The notes: generated by a model not told the origin, from the sequence alone. Shown: positions 23,280 through 33,905, counted from the first letter of the stretch. The stretch: 64,000 nt of DNA from Palaemon carinicauda (GCF_036898095.1 NC_090757.1:63915081-63979080); one strand, 5' to 3'. A program made the numbers and translations.

Positions 23280-24290
23280 TGAAAGGACGTAAGGTAGCTA
23301 CAGCACCCGTTAACCTGTCACGATAGGCTCTATAGAAAGCGGTGAATGTAGATTGGCGTTTCCAGACCCCCGCACTTAAGACTTGGGAGGCTGAGAAATT
23401 TCTCTTAAATGCCAGTGAGGCACCCACTCCCTAACTTGATGGGTTCTGGGTTGTGCTGCCTCTGGGTCTCCATGAAAAGACCTCACAATAACTTTCTTGA
23501 GCCAGAAAGGGATCGTGTTGCGAGAGGTTCTCTTCTTTACCTTGTTGGTACTAAGGAGGAGATGACGGAGACGTGATCTGAAAGGTCTGGTGCGCTTCGG
23601 ATATTTCTTTAGCGCCCTGACTGGGCATAGTAACGGCTGGTCTGTATCCTGTGTTACCTTATTGTGGCTGGAAAACTGAAATTCTCAAAATCTCTCATCG
23701 GTAGATGAAGGATTATGAGTTTAGCCACCAAGCCCGGTACGAAGATGCGAGACATCACCCCCCCTAAGAATGGGTGACGACGTAAGACAAACCATGTAGC
23801 TCACTGACCCTTTTAGCCGAGGACAGAGATACGAGGAAGATGGTCTTGAGGTTCAGAAAGTAGCCTGAGGCCCTTAAGGGCTCAAAGGGCAGACCCTTCA
23901 GGGAACATAAGACACGTCTCACGGTGATGGTCTAATCTCTACTGGGGGGCAAGATCACTCAAAACCCCGAATCAACCAAGGTGATGTCTTCTGAGGCGGA
24001 GAGGTCAACCCCTTCTCAGTCTACAGATGAGCCTCAAGGTTGAGCGATAGCCCTTAATCGCCGAGACTGAGAGGAGGTTTTCCTCACTGAGGTACAAAAG
24101 GAAGTCTGGGAACTACTGATTCCTTCCTTTTGAGAACCCAATTGCTCCACATGGTCGCTGTTGTAGCGGTTAAGAAGTCCATTGTCTTGGCCCCAGCAGT
24201 TAGAACTTCCTGTAGGGACTGCCTGGAGTCTTGGCAATTTGACAAATCCCCGTGGCTCGTGAGGTAGCCGACTGTACCAGACCACGTGTC
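23280..24290 (-). pseudogene. YR remnant of F
   Basis: Near 23430 the minus strand reads RTHQVRE, keeping H-x-x-R. A different frame at 23310-23400 reads VLSAGVWKRQSTFTAFYRAY, with the W and the candidate nucleophile Tyr. The N-terminal part is at 24034-24285. Frameshifts separate the parts and no RT follows. Confidence 0.55.
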
Positions 24291-24454
24291 AAGCCAGAAG
24301 GGACATTGAAGTGCCTTCCATTGCCGAGGCTTCCGTGACTGAGAAGAGCCTGGAAGAGTAGAGTGTCTCTTTGAGGACTAGCCCAGTGTGAGCCTCGCCA
24401 TGAGGGGATCCAAGATCAGAGAAAGGTTGACGTCTCTGATCTCGGCGAACAGCC

Positions 24455-24780
24455 AGGTTTAAAGGTTTAAAGGTCGCTCAAGAATGGCAGAGGCAAGGGA
24501 CAGTGACACTGCACTAGCAGTTAGGACAATGCCCTAGAGACTGACCATATATTATATGGTCAACGACCAAGCCTCCTCTCCATTCCAGCTAGAACCAGGG
24601 AGGGCCAGGCAGTGGCTGCTGATGACTCAGCAGATAGACCTATAGTCTCCCCCAAACCACCCAACCTTAGCTCAAAAGGATGGTAAGGTTGCAGGCACTA
24701 ATGGCACTAACGAGTCTGAGTGGTACTCGAACCCCAGACTGTCAAACACCAATCAGAGACGTTACCAATCAGGCCACAGC
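24455..24780 (-). mobile_element. tRNA-derived SINE
   Basis: On the minus strand the head is GTGGCCTGATTGGTAAC (A-box type) followed by GGGTTCGAGTACC (B-box type; GGTACTCGAACC at 24722-24733 on plus). A conserved body follows and then a tail with AAACCTTTAAACC at about 24458-24472. The spacing of A and B boxes (about 33 bp) fits an internal Pol III promoter. I recognise the body as a repeat type common in decapods. Confidence 0.8.
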
Positions 24781-25149
24781 CAGAAGATCAATTCTGGTCT
24801 TAGGGTTTGGGGTGGACGACATAGCCAGTCTAAGGCTGGAGCGTCAAGAGGTCGAGGAGACAGATGCAAATCGCCGAGGCATGAGATATTACACATAGTT
24901 CTTAGAGTCCTTAAATAGGAGGATTCTAAGTCCCTCACCGGCAGCTCTTCCGAGGAATCCTCAGGCTGCGCTAATTCCTCGCGTGTTATTACAGGTAAAG
25001 TGGAGACGCGAGTAGCAGACAAACCTTATGTCTTACCCCTCGCATCCTTCTTATTGAAAGGGGAAGAATGGTAGAAGTCGGAGTGTCTGGAGGTAATGGC
25101 GAAGACCGTTGACGAAAGACTCTCTGTCATAAGAGTAAAACTCTTGATG

Positions 25150-25420
25150 ACGATTGTCGCGCGCATAGAGCTAATTGTTACGAGAGCTCTGTGCTAATTG
25201 TTACGAGAGCCCGACGACTCAGAGTAACTGAAACTCGAAGGTTCCAAGTCGTGTGAACTCGGAAGTCCAGCGCGACAGAGGCCCGAAGGACTCCTAAGGT
25301 CATGAGAACCTGTAGGATCAACATGACGAGAGTTCAAAGGCTCCCGATCACTCCCGCCGAAAGGGTGATCGTCACGAGACCCCGAGGGGTCAACGTGAGG
25401 AGAACCAGTAGGTTAAAAAA
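25150..25420 (-). repeat. Compound-hairpin repeats, block 1 of F
   Basis: Units of 29 nt such as 25299-25327 have outer stem GTCATG/CATGAC and inner arms GAACC/GGATC. 25346-25372 has a 7-bp CGATCAC/GTGATCG stem. In minus-strand sense the units read as SR/PSG-rich peptide. See the findings. Confidence 0.7.
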
Positions 25421-25589
25421 GACGTCTCCTTACAGCACGAGGGGGAGAACGTCAGGGATGAAGATAACTCCTCCACAGGGTAGATTTGTTCTCCCAAAGG
25501 AGAACATCGCTTAAGACAAAGCTCTCGCTCCGCCCCTGGAGGAGAACCAAAAGCGTAAGGGGGAGGAGCGTGGATCAGCAAACTCCAAC

Positions 25590-26460
25590 AAGTTTTCTCT
25601 CATGAATGGGAGGAAGGTTCTCCTGAAGAAGATCGCCTAAAACAAGCTTTCTCCCTGCTCTATGGGGAAAAGCGTAGGCGTAATAACCTCTCTCTCTCGC
25701 AAACGAGGGAGAAGTCCTCCCGAAAGAGGATATTGCCTAAGGCAAGATTTCTCCCCGCTCTATGGGAAAAAGTGTAGGCGTAATAATTTCTCTCTCGCGA
25801 ACGAGGGAGAAATCCTCCCGAAGGAGGACATCGCCTTAGACAAGCTTTCTCCCAGTTCTATGGGAAAAAAGCATAGGCGTAATAATCTCTCTCTCACGAA
25901 CGAGAGAGAAGTTCTCCCGAAGGAGGACATCGCCTAAGACAAGTTTTCTCCCAATTCTAATGGAAAAACATAGGCGTAATAATCTCCCTTTCGTGACGAG
26001 AGAGAAGTCCTCCCGAAGGAGGACATTGCCTAAGACAAGTTTTCTCCCAGTTTTATGGCAAAAACGTAGGTGTAATAATCTCTCTCTCGCGAACGAGAGA
26101 GAAGTCCTCCCGAAGGAGGACATCGCCTAAGACAAGCTTTCTCCCAGTTCTACGGGGAAAAAAGCATGGGCGTAATAATCACTCTCGCGAACGAGAGAGA
26201 AGTTCTCCCGAAGGAGGACATCGCCTAAGACAAGTTTTCTCCAAGTTTTATGGAAAAAACGTAGGCGTAATAATCTCCTTCTCGTGAATGAGAGAAGTCC
26301 TCCCGAAGGAGGACATCGCCTGAGCCAAGCTTTCTTCCAGCTCTTATGGGAGAAATGTGTAGGCGTAATAATCTCTCTCGCGAACAAGGGAGAAGTTCCC
26401 CTTGAAGGAGGGACAAGCCTTAAGACTTGCTTTTTCCCCAGCTCAAAGGGAGAAAGAACA
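25590..26460 (-). repeat. About 97-bp tandem repeat of F, eight to nine copies
   Basis: The landmark GTAGGCGTAATAA recurs at about 25674, 25774, 25873, 25970, 26066, 26166, 26261 and 26360. Each unit carries two CGAA-capped palindromes, for example CTCTCTCG/CGAGAGAG at 26082-26101 and GTCCTCC/GGAGGAC at 26104-26121. Open minus-strand frames repeat GRKLVLGDVLLREDFSLVRE, so the array may once have been gag coding. Confidence 0.85.
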
Positions 26461-26999
26461 GTCTTCGGGGACCAGATAGCAGAGGTAAAACTCGTCGAGC
26501 TGTTCGCAACTCTTCACGAAGGAGAGAAGGTTGCTGAATGGCTGAATTGGGGGTGGTTCTCTCACGCAGCCCAATTCCGAGGAAGGTTATCACTCCCTCG
26601 TAAGGGGAGGTTCTCTAACCCCTTGAGGCGAATCTCCTGGCAGCAATCTGTTTCCCAACAACAAGTTGATCAAGTTGCAGGTTGACAATGAGTGCTACCT
26701 CATAACATGGGCAGCTCATGAGCTGCCACATAAAGCGCAGGATAACGAACAGAGCGGCCGAAGCCATCGGTATTGTGTTCTACGTCGCTGCTATCTGGGT
26801 GCTTTCTTTTAGCCTCTCTAACACTTTTTCCCCTTTTCCTTCTGCTCTCAACTGAAGAGAAGAAGGGCCGAACCCCTGCATCTTCTTCCGAGGTTTCCGA
26901 GAGACTCGTAATCCTTAACTCATTAGGGAGCAAAGGAACAGGGGAGGTTGTCCTGTCTGAAACACAAGAGCGAGGGATTGACCCCGCGAGTGTATGACC

Positions 27000-27440
27000 G
27001 GAGATTTGCGTGTGTAGCGCTAATTGTGTGCGAACACCTTGCGTGACGGGAGTCTGAAGACTCTGCCATAAGAGTAAAACTCTTGATGGTCATGGGCGCA
27101 GTGTTGGTTGAGCGTACGCGAACACTCCGCGCGACAAGAGTCCGAAGACTCTCTGTCATAAGAGTAAAACTCTTGGTGACTTCTTTCATGAGAACCAGAA
27201 GGTTCAGCGTGATCATGTGTGCCCCTAGAGGTTGTGTTGCGAGAACCTGAAGGGCCAGAGCAACGGGAAACGGAAGTTTCCCTTGTCACGAGACACCGAA
27301 GTGTCAGCGTGACTAAATGCACGAGAGCCTGAGGTTTCAGCACTTTGAGTTGCGAGAAAACTAAGGGATTGCGCACCGAGAAACCGAAGTTTCCTTGTCA
27401 TGAGACCCCAAAGGGTCAGAGATCAAGAAGTCGAAGGCGA
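27000..27440 (-). repeat. Compound-hairpin repeats, block 2 of F
   Basis: The clearest unit, 27285-27313, has outer stem GTCACG/CGTGAC, inner stem GACAC/GTGTC and loop CGAA. Other units occur near 27205 (GAACC/GGTTC) and 27234-27262 (GTTGC/GCAAC). The sense peptide is of DTSVSR and EPSGSH type. Confidence 0.8.
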
Positions 27441-27517
27441 GAGCGATCTTCTCTGAAGATAAGGAGTGAAAGCGAGGAGAAGCGCTGTTTCTGACTCTCT
27501 AGAGCAAATGGAGACCC

Positions 27518-28721
27518 TCAAACTATTATGGGAAGAAGAGGGTTCGAGGTCAGGACGTGCTTTGCCCTTGGCTGCGCTCCTGGCTTCTTAGATGATCCCT
27601 TGCAAGAGAAAGACGACAGCGAGGCAGAACGATGACGAGAGGGAGCGCTCTTTTTAGGTTTGTGCCAAGAGCGCCTAAAGTCTCGAGGAGAGACAGAAGG
27701 CGAGGAAGAACGAGACCGATGATGTCTCTTACTATACTGCCTGTCTCTTCGGCGAGAACATCTAGGTGAAGGCACGCTAGCTCTCCTTGTCTCCGGTGAG
27801 AACGTCTGGGCGAAGGAGAGCGAGCTCTCCTTTTCCTCATCTCTCTCTCCCTCCTAGCCTCCGAAGAGGGCGAGGACGATGAGGAGGAGGAGGAGGAGGA
27901 GGAGGAGGAGGAGGAGGAGGAAGGAGGAGGAGGAGGAGGAGGAGGGAGGTACTGCGATGTTTGCGCTCGCTACGTTGTCATTTGTAGATGCGCAGCGGAG
28001 TGCGAAGTAGGCGCCACAGGAGCTGAAGTTACTATATCCACTAAAACTTCCGTGGGCGTCGACTGAGTTGATGGGAGGTAGGCGAGGTCCGGAACTGCCG
28101 AGGGTTCAAAAACAGAGGGGACATAAGGCACTACCTTGCCCGCGAGGAACTGGTTCCAAACTTCCTCTGAAGGGGAACAAGGAAGTCCAAGGGTAGGCCA
28201 TACCACACGTACATGATCTGGAATGGAAGCAGTAACAGAGTCATTCCCCGTGGCGGAAAGTATTGCCCCACTGAGGGAGGCAACGTGATCCGCCTGACCA
28301 GGAGGAATGGGGGTTAAATCAATGGGGCCACTCTTCCTTGACTTCCCCCCGGAGGGAGGTAGGCAAGGAAGAGTCTGAAGGGAGAGATCGAGAGGCCGAA
28401 GAATGAATGAATGAATGATTTGAAGTTTTCAGGCATCCTAGAGGCCGAAGAAGAGGTCCGTGACTCCTTACCTTCGACGGTGATCCTTGAGGTAAAGAGT
28501 CCTTCTAGGACTTCCTATTCTACCTCTCTCGAACTTCTCCCATTGAGAGGCCGACAACTTCTACATACTTGACAGGGGAAGCCTTCAGAACACCTATGAC
28601 CTCTGTATCCAGGGCATAGGGAAAGAGGATCCACCTCTAGCGGCGACATAAGGTGCCCGGAACACTTCCTCATAATAGAGGACATTACATCTAACAAAGA
28701 AAAAGAAAAAGGATTAATCAA
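27518..28721 (-). pseudogene. gag of F: zinc-binding, linker and SR regions
   Basis: 28515-28721 reads MRKCSGHLMSPLEVDP then CPGYRGHRC and CQVCRSC, the zinc-binding layout. 27970-28206 is a P/S-rich linker. 27518-27840 reads SPSPRRSHRR and HHRSRSSSPSVSPR, an SR-type segment. A (GGA)n microsatellite at 27880-27943 lies between. Frames change, so the copy is dead. Confidence 0.55.
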
Positions 28722-28789
28722 AAAACCAAAACAGAAAGGCTAGTCTGCCAGTCAAATAAAAGCAGGAGCAGCGGTGTTACCACTGCGAT

Positions 28790-28977
28790 GGCTAGAATTC
28801 GATTGAAGGTATACAGCAGCTACCAACCGGTGGTCCCCCCCCCCCCCCTTACAGGTGGGTAATTACCTGCCCGGTCGTTAATGACCTTGTTAAGGTTTTT
28901 CTGCCATATTTTCCAGCTCGTGCTAGAATATCTCCTACAGTAAAGAATGAGGGTTTGTATCAAGTGTAGGAACAATT
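28790..28977 (-). repeat. ITR of F (5' side)
   Basis: The inverted match to 22505-22690 includes AACCTTGTTAAGG-type sequence, the GGTAATTACC block and a (C)n run at 28829-28848. It ends with GGGTTTGTATCAAGTG and GGAACAATT. Confidence 0.8.
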
Positions 28978-29415
28978 AAAAATTCTTCCCCTCTGGGAAA
29001 AAAGAAAAACCCAAACCATGGAAGGGAGAAGTTACCCCCCAAGAGTTGTCAGCAAAGAGTATTCCTTCCGATAAACTCGCGGGGACAAACAACACCCACA
29101 TCTGAAAATTGCCACATTACTCTGTAATGTAGCTGAAGAGAAAAATCAGTCACGTCTGTAAGAGAAAAAGGATGAGCGTAATGGCTAAGCCATGAAAGGA
29201 GAGAGCGGAGACGTCCGCTCTCTACCAGCCAAAATCAAAAAGTGACGTAGCTCACAGCTGTAAGAGTATATACAGGCGGCTAGGTAACCCGCGCCTACCC
29301 CCTTAAGTGGTTAGGCAGGGTTGCCACCTAGCATTTTCAATCTGATGGCTGCCTTCCAGCAACGATGAACGTATATCCACATAAATAACAAAAGGTTTGT
29401 TAGAATGGGAACAAT
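28978..29415 (-). mobile_element. Element H, 5' end
   Basis: Contains GGTTAGGCAGGGTTGCCACC and ends in TTAGAATGGGAACAAT at 29415, closely matching the E3 end at 19960-20105. A gag zinc motif is not visible. The flank at 29416 is RTE-like RT sequence. Confidence 0.5.
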
Positions 29416-29579
29416 TTAATTTTAAGACGTGGTGCAGTAATGTGTAGAATATAGAAATCCACTTTTGATGGCATTTGTGGACTATGAAAAAGCCTTTGAT
29501 AGTGTGCACCGGCCAAGTCTTGGAGAGGGGAGGGGCATGATATGAACCTTAGACGAGTACTATATAAAAATGGTATTTT
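29416..29579 (+). pseudogene. RTE-like LINE, RT fragment
   Basis: The plus strand reads EYRNPLLMAFVDYEKAFDSV followed by HRPSL, the RT motif with the first catalytic Asp region typical of RTE-like LINEs. It could be the continuation of the LINE at 14935-16780, with about 12.6 kb inserted between. Confidence 0.7.
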
Positions 29580-30973
29580 TATTATAAAATTAATTTTTAA
29601 ATATACTTACCTGGTAGTTACATATATATAGCTTAAATCCAACGTTTCGTAGAGCGCACGACAGAAATTCAAATTTTGCAGCAATCGCCACCATGACAGT
29701 AGGTGGTCATACATGAGTGCCATCTCTCATAAGTTACTAGAACCATTCCCAACATTCCTCAGAAATTCCATGCCCTTGTTTTCAGAGGGGAGGAGGGAGG
29801 GCCCTTTTATATATGTAACTACCACTGCACTGCGTCATTTTACGTGCCACTGAACACTAGAACTTTTAACTATTTCACATTAGATCATAATAGACCTGCC
29901 CGTTGCGAGAGATTATATTCTTTCGCAAAGGGCTAAAAAGAAAATACAATAGGTTATATGATTAATATTAGTATTCTCAAAATCGAAATATTAAATAACG
30001 ATATAAGTATTGTGAAACAATAACAATCGTCAAGAGTACTACGTAGCGTAAATTGACTGTACGCTCGTGAAATCTCTATATAAATAAAAAATTAACTAAA
30101 GGAAATATACTAATAGGACAAATATATACTTAAAAATAATATATTTCCCTACATTATAAAAAATCAAAATACTTATGATTAGTAAGTTAATATTTTAAAC
30201 ATTTCTCGCAAGAAAAAGAAAATAATTCACATAATGCAAGTCATACTAAGTAGATTACGTCACAGGATTGTGACGTCATCGCGATGGCGGACTGATTTCC
30301 TTCGAGGCATTCAGATCTCGCCCTGCTAAGAGTTTATGTCACATAATTGTGATGTCATAATGTTTTAATGTTTTTCCTTCCATTATATCTTTAAGAGTTG
30401 TACGTTATTTAATAAAGTAGGGGGAAAAAATTCATTAATCCTATCCATTTCAATCTTACGAGCATAAAAAAGAAAACAAATACACACATGCCCTTTGCTA
30501 CATACTGTGTGGGAATCAAGAGCAGCTTGAAAGCCAGTCTAGCCCTACACACAAAGTTTAACAACAGAGAAGCCATCTTGAAAATCAAGTTAAATTAAAC
30601 TGTCCAAGTTGGACCAACAAAAAACTATCTTATTTCGTGTGAAAAGGAAAATCCAATATCTTTGATAGTTGAAAGGGAGCGAAAGCCATTAACAATAATC
30701 AGACAAAAAGTACTTCACAAATTGTAGAATAAAGTAATATATCAGCGAAACGAATTTCCTAGGTGTTGACTCGATCAACGGCAGGGAATTTCTGAGGAAT
30801 GTTGGGAATGGTTCTAGTAACCTATAAGAGATGGCGCTCATGTATGACCACCTACTGTCATGGCGGTGATTGCCGCGAAAATTGAATTTCTGCCGTACGC
30901 GCGACGAAACGCAGGATTTAAGCTATATAAATGTAACTACCAGGGAAGTTACATATTTAAAAATTACTTTATA
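29580..30973. mobile_element. Non-autonomous element with long TIRs, E2 terminus class
   Basis: Both ends carry about 220-bp inverted repeats. The left begins TTATAAAATTAATTTTTAAA then ACTTACCTGGTAGTTACA; the right is its imperfect reverse complement. The terminus resembles the E2 end. 29803-29826 (TATATATGTAACTACCA) looks like a leftover ICR half. The interior has no coding frame. Confidence 0.65.
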
Positions 30974-31430
30974 ACTGTACTAAAATTATATTTCTATGAA
31001 CCTTACCCAATGTTCATAAAGCTGGCAACAGCACACTAATGGAGGTAGGACAGTGAAGGAAAAGGCTAGTCAATCTAATACCAAAGATTAAATAATTACA
31101 CAAATTAGCTATGACTCATCTCCTGTAGATAAAACCTCAATGGTAAAAACCACCAGCTAGTAAGCCTCTCCCAACACATGAGACAAAATTTAATGTTAAA
31201 TACCCACAAGTGTCTAAAAATTAATAAAAAATTGAAGGAATTTAATAAATATGAATTAATCCCAAATCAATAAAACTTTCAGTAATTAACACTTGAAAAA
31301 CAGCACTATCACAGTCCTCAAACTCACCCAATCTCATTAGGAAAATAAATAATAAATTATAACAATAAAAACTACAAGAATTACAATCAATTCCCTAACT
31401 GAATAATGCCAGCAACACAAATCTACATAC
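30974..31430. other. FAM98 intron, no feature recognised
   Basis: AT-rich, without assignable repeats. It begins downstream of the donor GTATGT of the 31431-31541 exon on the minus strand. Confidence 0.5.
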
Positions 31431-31541
31431 CTTTTGGTCAACTTTGGCAAATAGCTGCTGTGGAGTAATGTTTGCTGGTGGTTTTGGAAATCCAAGGACT
31501 ATCAACATGTTCTTCAATTCCCTTGCATGCTCACTTTCACG
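31431..31541 (-). CDS. FAM98: FAM98-family gene, coding exon (second seen)
   Basis: A 111-bp exon of 37 codons, phase 0 to phase 0. The acceptor on the minus strand is a T-rich run ending TTTTCACAG and the donor is AAG/GTATGT. The peptide runs from RESEHARELK through LGFPKPPANIT to LFAKVDQK. LGxxKPPANIT is the recognisable FAM98 signature, and the spacing to the next exon block fits the family with no missing residues. The acceptor lies only 36 nt from the 3' end of YR element A, so much of the upstream intron signal may lie in transposon DNA. This is an ordinary conserved exon with no stops. Confidence 0.88.
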
Positions 31542-31577
31542 CTGTGAAAATTAAACAAGAAAATAAACTTGAAATAT

Positions 31578-31790
31578 GACAAATTCGGAGATAATTTGCA
31601 TTTTTCCTAACTATACAAACCTTAGCTACTTAAAATGGGTAATTACTTTCGGTGTAGCTGAAAGGACGAGCCATTAGAATTTTAACGAGGGTTTACTACC
31701 CCACCACTAGTTAGCGGGGGGTAGGGAGGGTAGCTTGCTACCTTCCCCCCTCACACACCTGTGTGGAAAGTTCACTTTGCTTAGAGGTAG
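31578..31790 (-). repeat. ITR of A (3' side)
   Basis: 31655-31781 is the near-exact reverse complement of the right ITR, including GCTGAAAGGACGAGCC, AACGAGGGTTTACTACCCC and CTAGTTAGCGGGGGGTAGG. The outer 50 bp hold the ACAAATT..AATTTGC terminal palindrome. Confidence 0.9.
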
Positions 31791-31832
31791 GACTTCACGG
31801 GGGACAGGGCTGGCGGGCAAGTTTGATTAAAT

Positions 31833-31930
31833 AGCTAAAGTTTGTATAGTTAGGGAAAAATACAAATTATCTCCGAATTTGTCATTTGTTCCGTAACTGA
31901 AATACAAACCACGCTATTCAATATGGGTGA
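31833..31930 (-). repeat. ICR of A
   Basis: TATCTCCGAATTTGTC is the reverse complement of the left end. The directly following ATTTGTTCCGTAACTG, then AAATACAAACCACGC, is the exact reverse complement of the right end at 38801-38836. The junction is at 31883/31884. Confidence 0.92.
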
Positions 31931-32411
31931 CTCAACCCTTAGGAAGGGTGGAATAAGTCCCAGCCATACTGGCTTTTGGCTTTTGCCCGGGGACTCATTA
32001 TCTGAGTGTGTCAGCACTCAACAATAAGGAGTCCCTGCACCTCGCTCGCACCTTGCTATGCAAGGGCTGCGGCCTACATAAGCTTTGTGTGAAGGAATAT
32101 GTGCGACTCGTCCTAGGAAGTTGACCTGAAGTTCTTTAGATAGAAACTTTAGGCTAGGACTCTCCTAATACCACCTCGTCAGGGTATGGGGACACGACAG
32201 TATTAACTTAATACTAGGAACACAAGGGAACATGGTTTACCTGCAGTGGTTTAAGGTCAGCTGTGCAGAGAACCCAGGATGCTGCTTTCCCCAAGAGAGG
32301 GGAGGATGAAGAAAAGAATAAGGGCCCGACATACCTTTTCTTTCATGCAGACTAAAACCGGGTAACAATGCCCTCAACCCTCTGCTACTTGTCCATTAAG
32401 GAGCCTGAGGT

Positions 32412-33510
32412 TTAAACCAGCTGTTGTGCAGCCACCACATGGCCGATAGAGAACGTATCAAGCCTCCTGTGGGCCACGTCTTGCAGGTAGTGGGCTGTGA
32501 AGGTCGTTTGACGCTTCCATACCCCTGCTTGTAGAACCTGCGTCACTGAGAAGTTCTTTTTGAAGGCCAGGGACGTAGCTACACCCCTGACATCATGAGC
32601 TCTAGGGCGACGTGATGGAGGAAGGTCAAGATTCAGGGACAGATGGATTGTCTTTCGAATCCATGCTGAGATGGTATTCTTGGTAACCCTCCTCTTCGAC
32701 CTCCCAGTGCTAACAAACAATGCCTGCACTTGGGGACGAACTGCAGCTGTTCTTTTCAGATATAGCCTCAGACTCCTTACTGGGCACAGTAGGAGATGGT
32801 CTGGGTCATCTGTTACGGAACGAAGACTCAAAATCCGGAAGGAGTCGAACCGAGGGTCAGGCACTCCCGGATTCTGAGTCTTAGCAATAAACTCTTGGAC
32901 GAAGCTGAACGTTACCTCCCCCCATCCCCTTGAATGGGCGATGTCATACGAGAGACCATCAAGTTCACTAACTCGCTTGGCTGACGCCAAAGCTAGTAGG
33001 AACACCGTCTTCCAAGTCAGGTGGCGATCTGAAGCCTGGCGTAATGGTTCGTAGGGAGGTCTCTTAAGAGACCTGAGAACTCGAACCACGTTCCATGGAG
33101 GAGGTCTCACTTCCAACTGAGGGCAGGTAAGTTCATAACTACGTATGAGTAGGGAAAGTTCCAGCGAAGAAATGTCCACTCCTTTGAGCCTGAAGGCTAG
33201 ACTTAAAGCTGAGCGATAGCCTTTCACTGCCGAGACTGAAAGGCGCATTTCTTCTCGCAAGTACACGAAGAACTCCGCTATTGCTAGAATAGTGGCAGCG
33301 AGTGGAGAGATACCCCGTCCACGACACCAACCTCAGAAAACTCTCCACTTTGCCTGGTAGACCCCTGCGGATGACTTTCCAGGCATCCTTTCCGCAACTT
33401 GTTGCGAAAATCCTCTCTCTGCGAGGAGACGCTGGATAGTGTCCAGGCGTGAAGCCGAAACGAAGCTACGGCTTTGTGAAAAATGTTGGCGTGTGGTTGT
33501 TTGAGTAGCT
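32412..33510 (-). pseudogene. Tyrosine recombinase of A (frameshifted N-terminus)
   Basis: An uninterrupted 284-codon frame (32412-33266) carries SAKRVSELDGLSYD with the first catalytic Arg, RAHDVRGVATSLAF with H-x-x-R, AGVWKRQTTFTAHYLQD with Trp and the nucleophile Tyr, and a C-terminal tail. The core-binding N-terminus (AERMPGKSSAGVYQAKW) is in another frame at 33333-33480, and a third frame bridges near 33270-33300. The catalytic half therefore looks intact, but the full ORF is broken by at least two frameshifts. Confidence 0.85.
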
Positions 33511-33905
33511 CGTGTCGAGGAGGGAGTTCTCTCGGAGGCTCCGTAAGGAGTTGCAGAAGGTCGGGACACCATTCCGCGTGATGCCACAGTGAAGCTATGA
33601 GGGTCATCGAGAGATTGACCAATATTCTGGTCTTGTTGAGTACCTTCCTCATCAGACAGAACGGGGGAAAGGCGTATACGTCGATGTTGTCCCACCGTTG
33701 TTGGAAAGCATCTTGCCAGAGAGCCTTGGGATCCGGGACTGGGGAGCAGTACAGCGGCAGTTTGAAGTTCAACGCTGTCGCGAACAGATCCACAGTCGGG
33801 GAACCCCACAAAGTCAGGACTTGTTGGCTACTTGACGATCCAAAGACCACTCGGTACTCACTATCTGAGACGCTCTGCTCAGACTGTCGGAGAGCACATT
33901 CCTTT
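33510..33905 (-). pseudogene. A: RNase H tail and methyltransferase-like spacer
   Basis: Reads KRNVLSDSLSRASQ, then WGSPTVDLFATALNFKLP, VPDPKALWQDAFQQRWD and DVYAFPPFCLMRKVL. In DIRS-group elements this interval is often assigned to a Dam-like methyltransferase. I see only a YAFPP motif and do not claim activity. Confidence 0.7.

Larger units (their letters stand above)
22491..28977 (-). mobile_element. DIRS-like YR element F
   Basis: The left end GACAAACTTATAACAGAG and the right end GTGTAGGAACAATT are both re-encoded in an ICR at 22752-22840. ITRs lie at about 22505-22690 and 28790-28955 and share ACCTGTTAGTGGTGG-type and GACCGGACAGGTAATTACCC blocks. Gag zinc, SR and repeat regions and YR remnants remain, but RT and RNase H are absent. 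A SINE is inserted at 24455-24780. It is nested in element H. Confidence 0.85.

Noticed and set aside
24680..24898. Possible tRNA gene or small ORF
   Set aside because: A and B boxes are present, but the sequence does not fold into a full cloverleaf and continues into a SINE body with an AAACCTTT tail. Annotated as a SINE.
25590..26460. CRISPR-like array
   Set aside because: Whole 97-bp units repeat with no unique spacers, in animal DNA within a retrotransposon gag region.
33510..33905. Active DNA methyltransferase in YR elements
   Set aside because: Only a YAFPP motif in the usual position; no convincing SAM-binding motif could be read.
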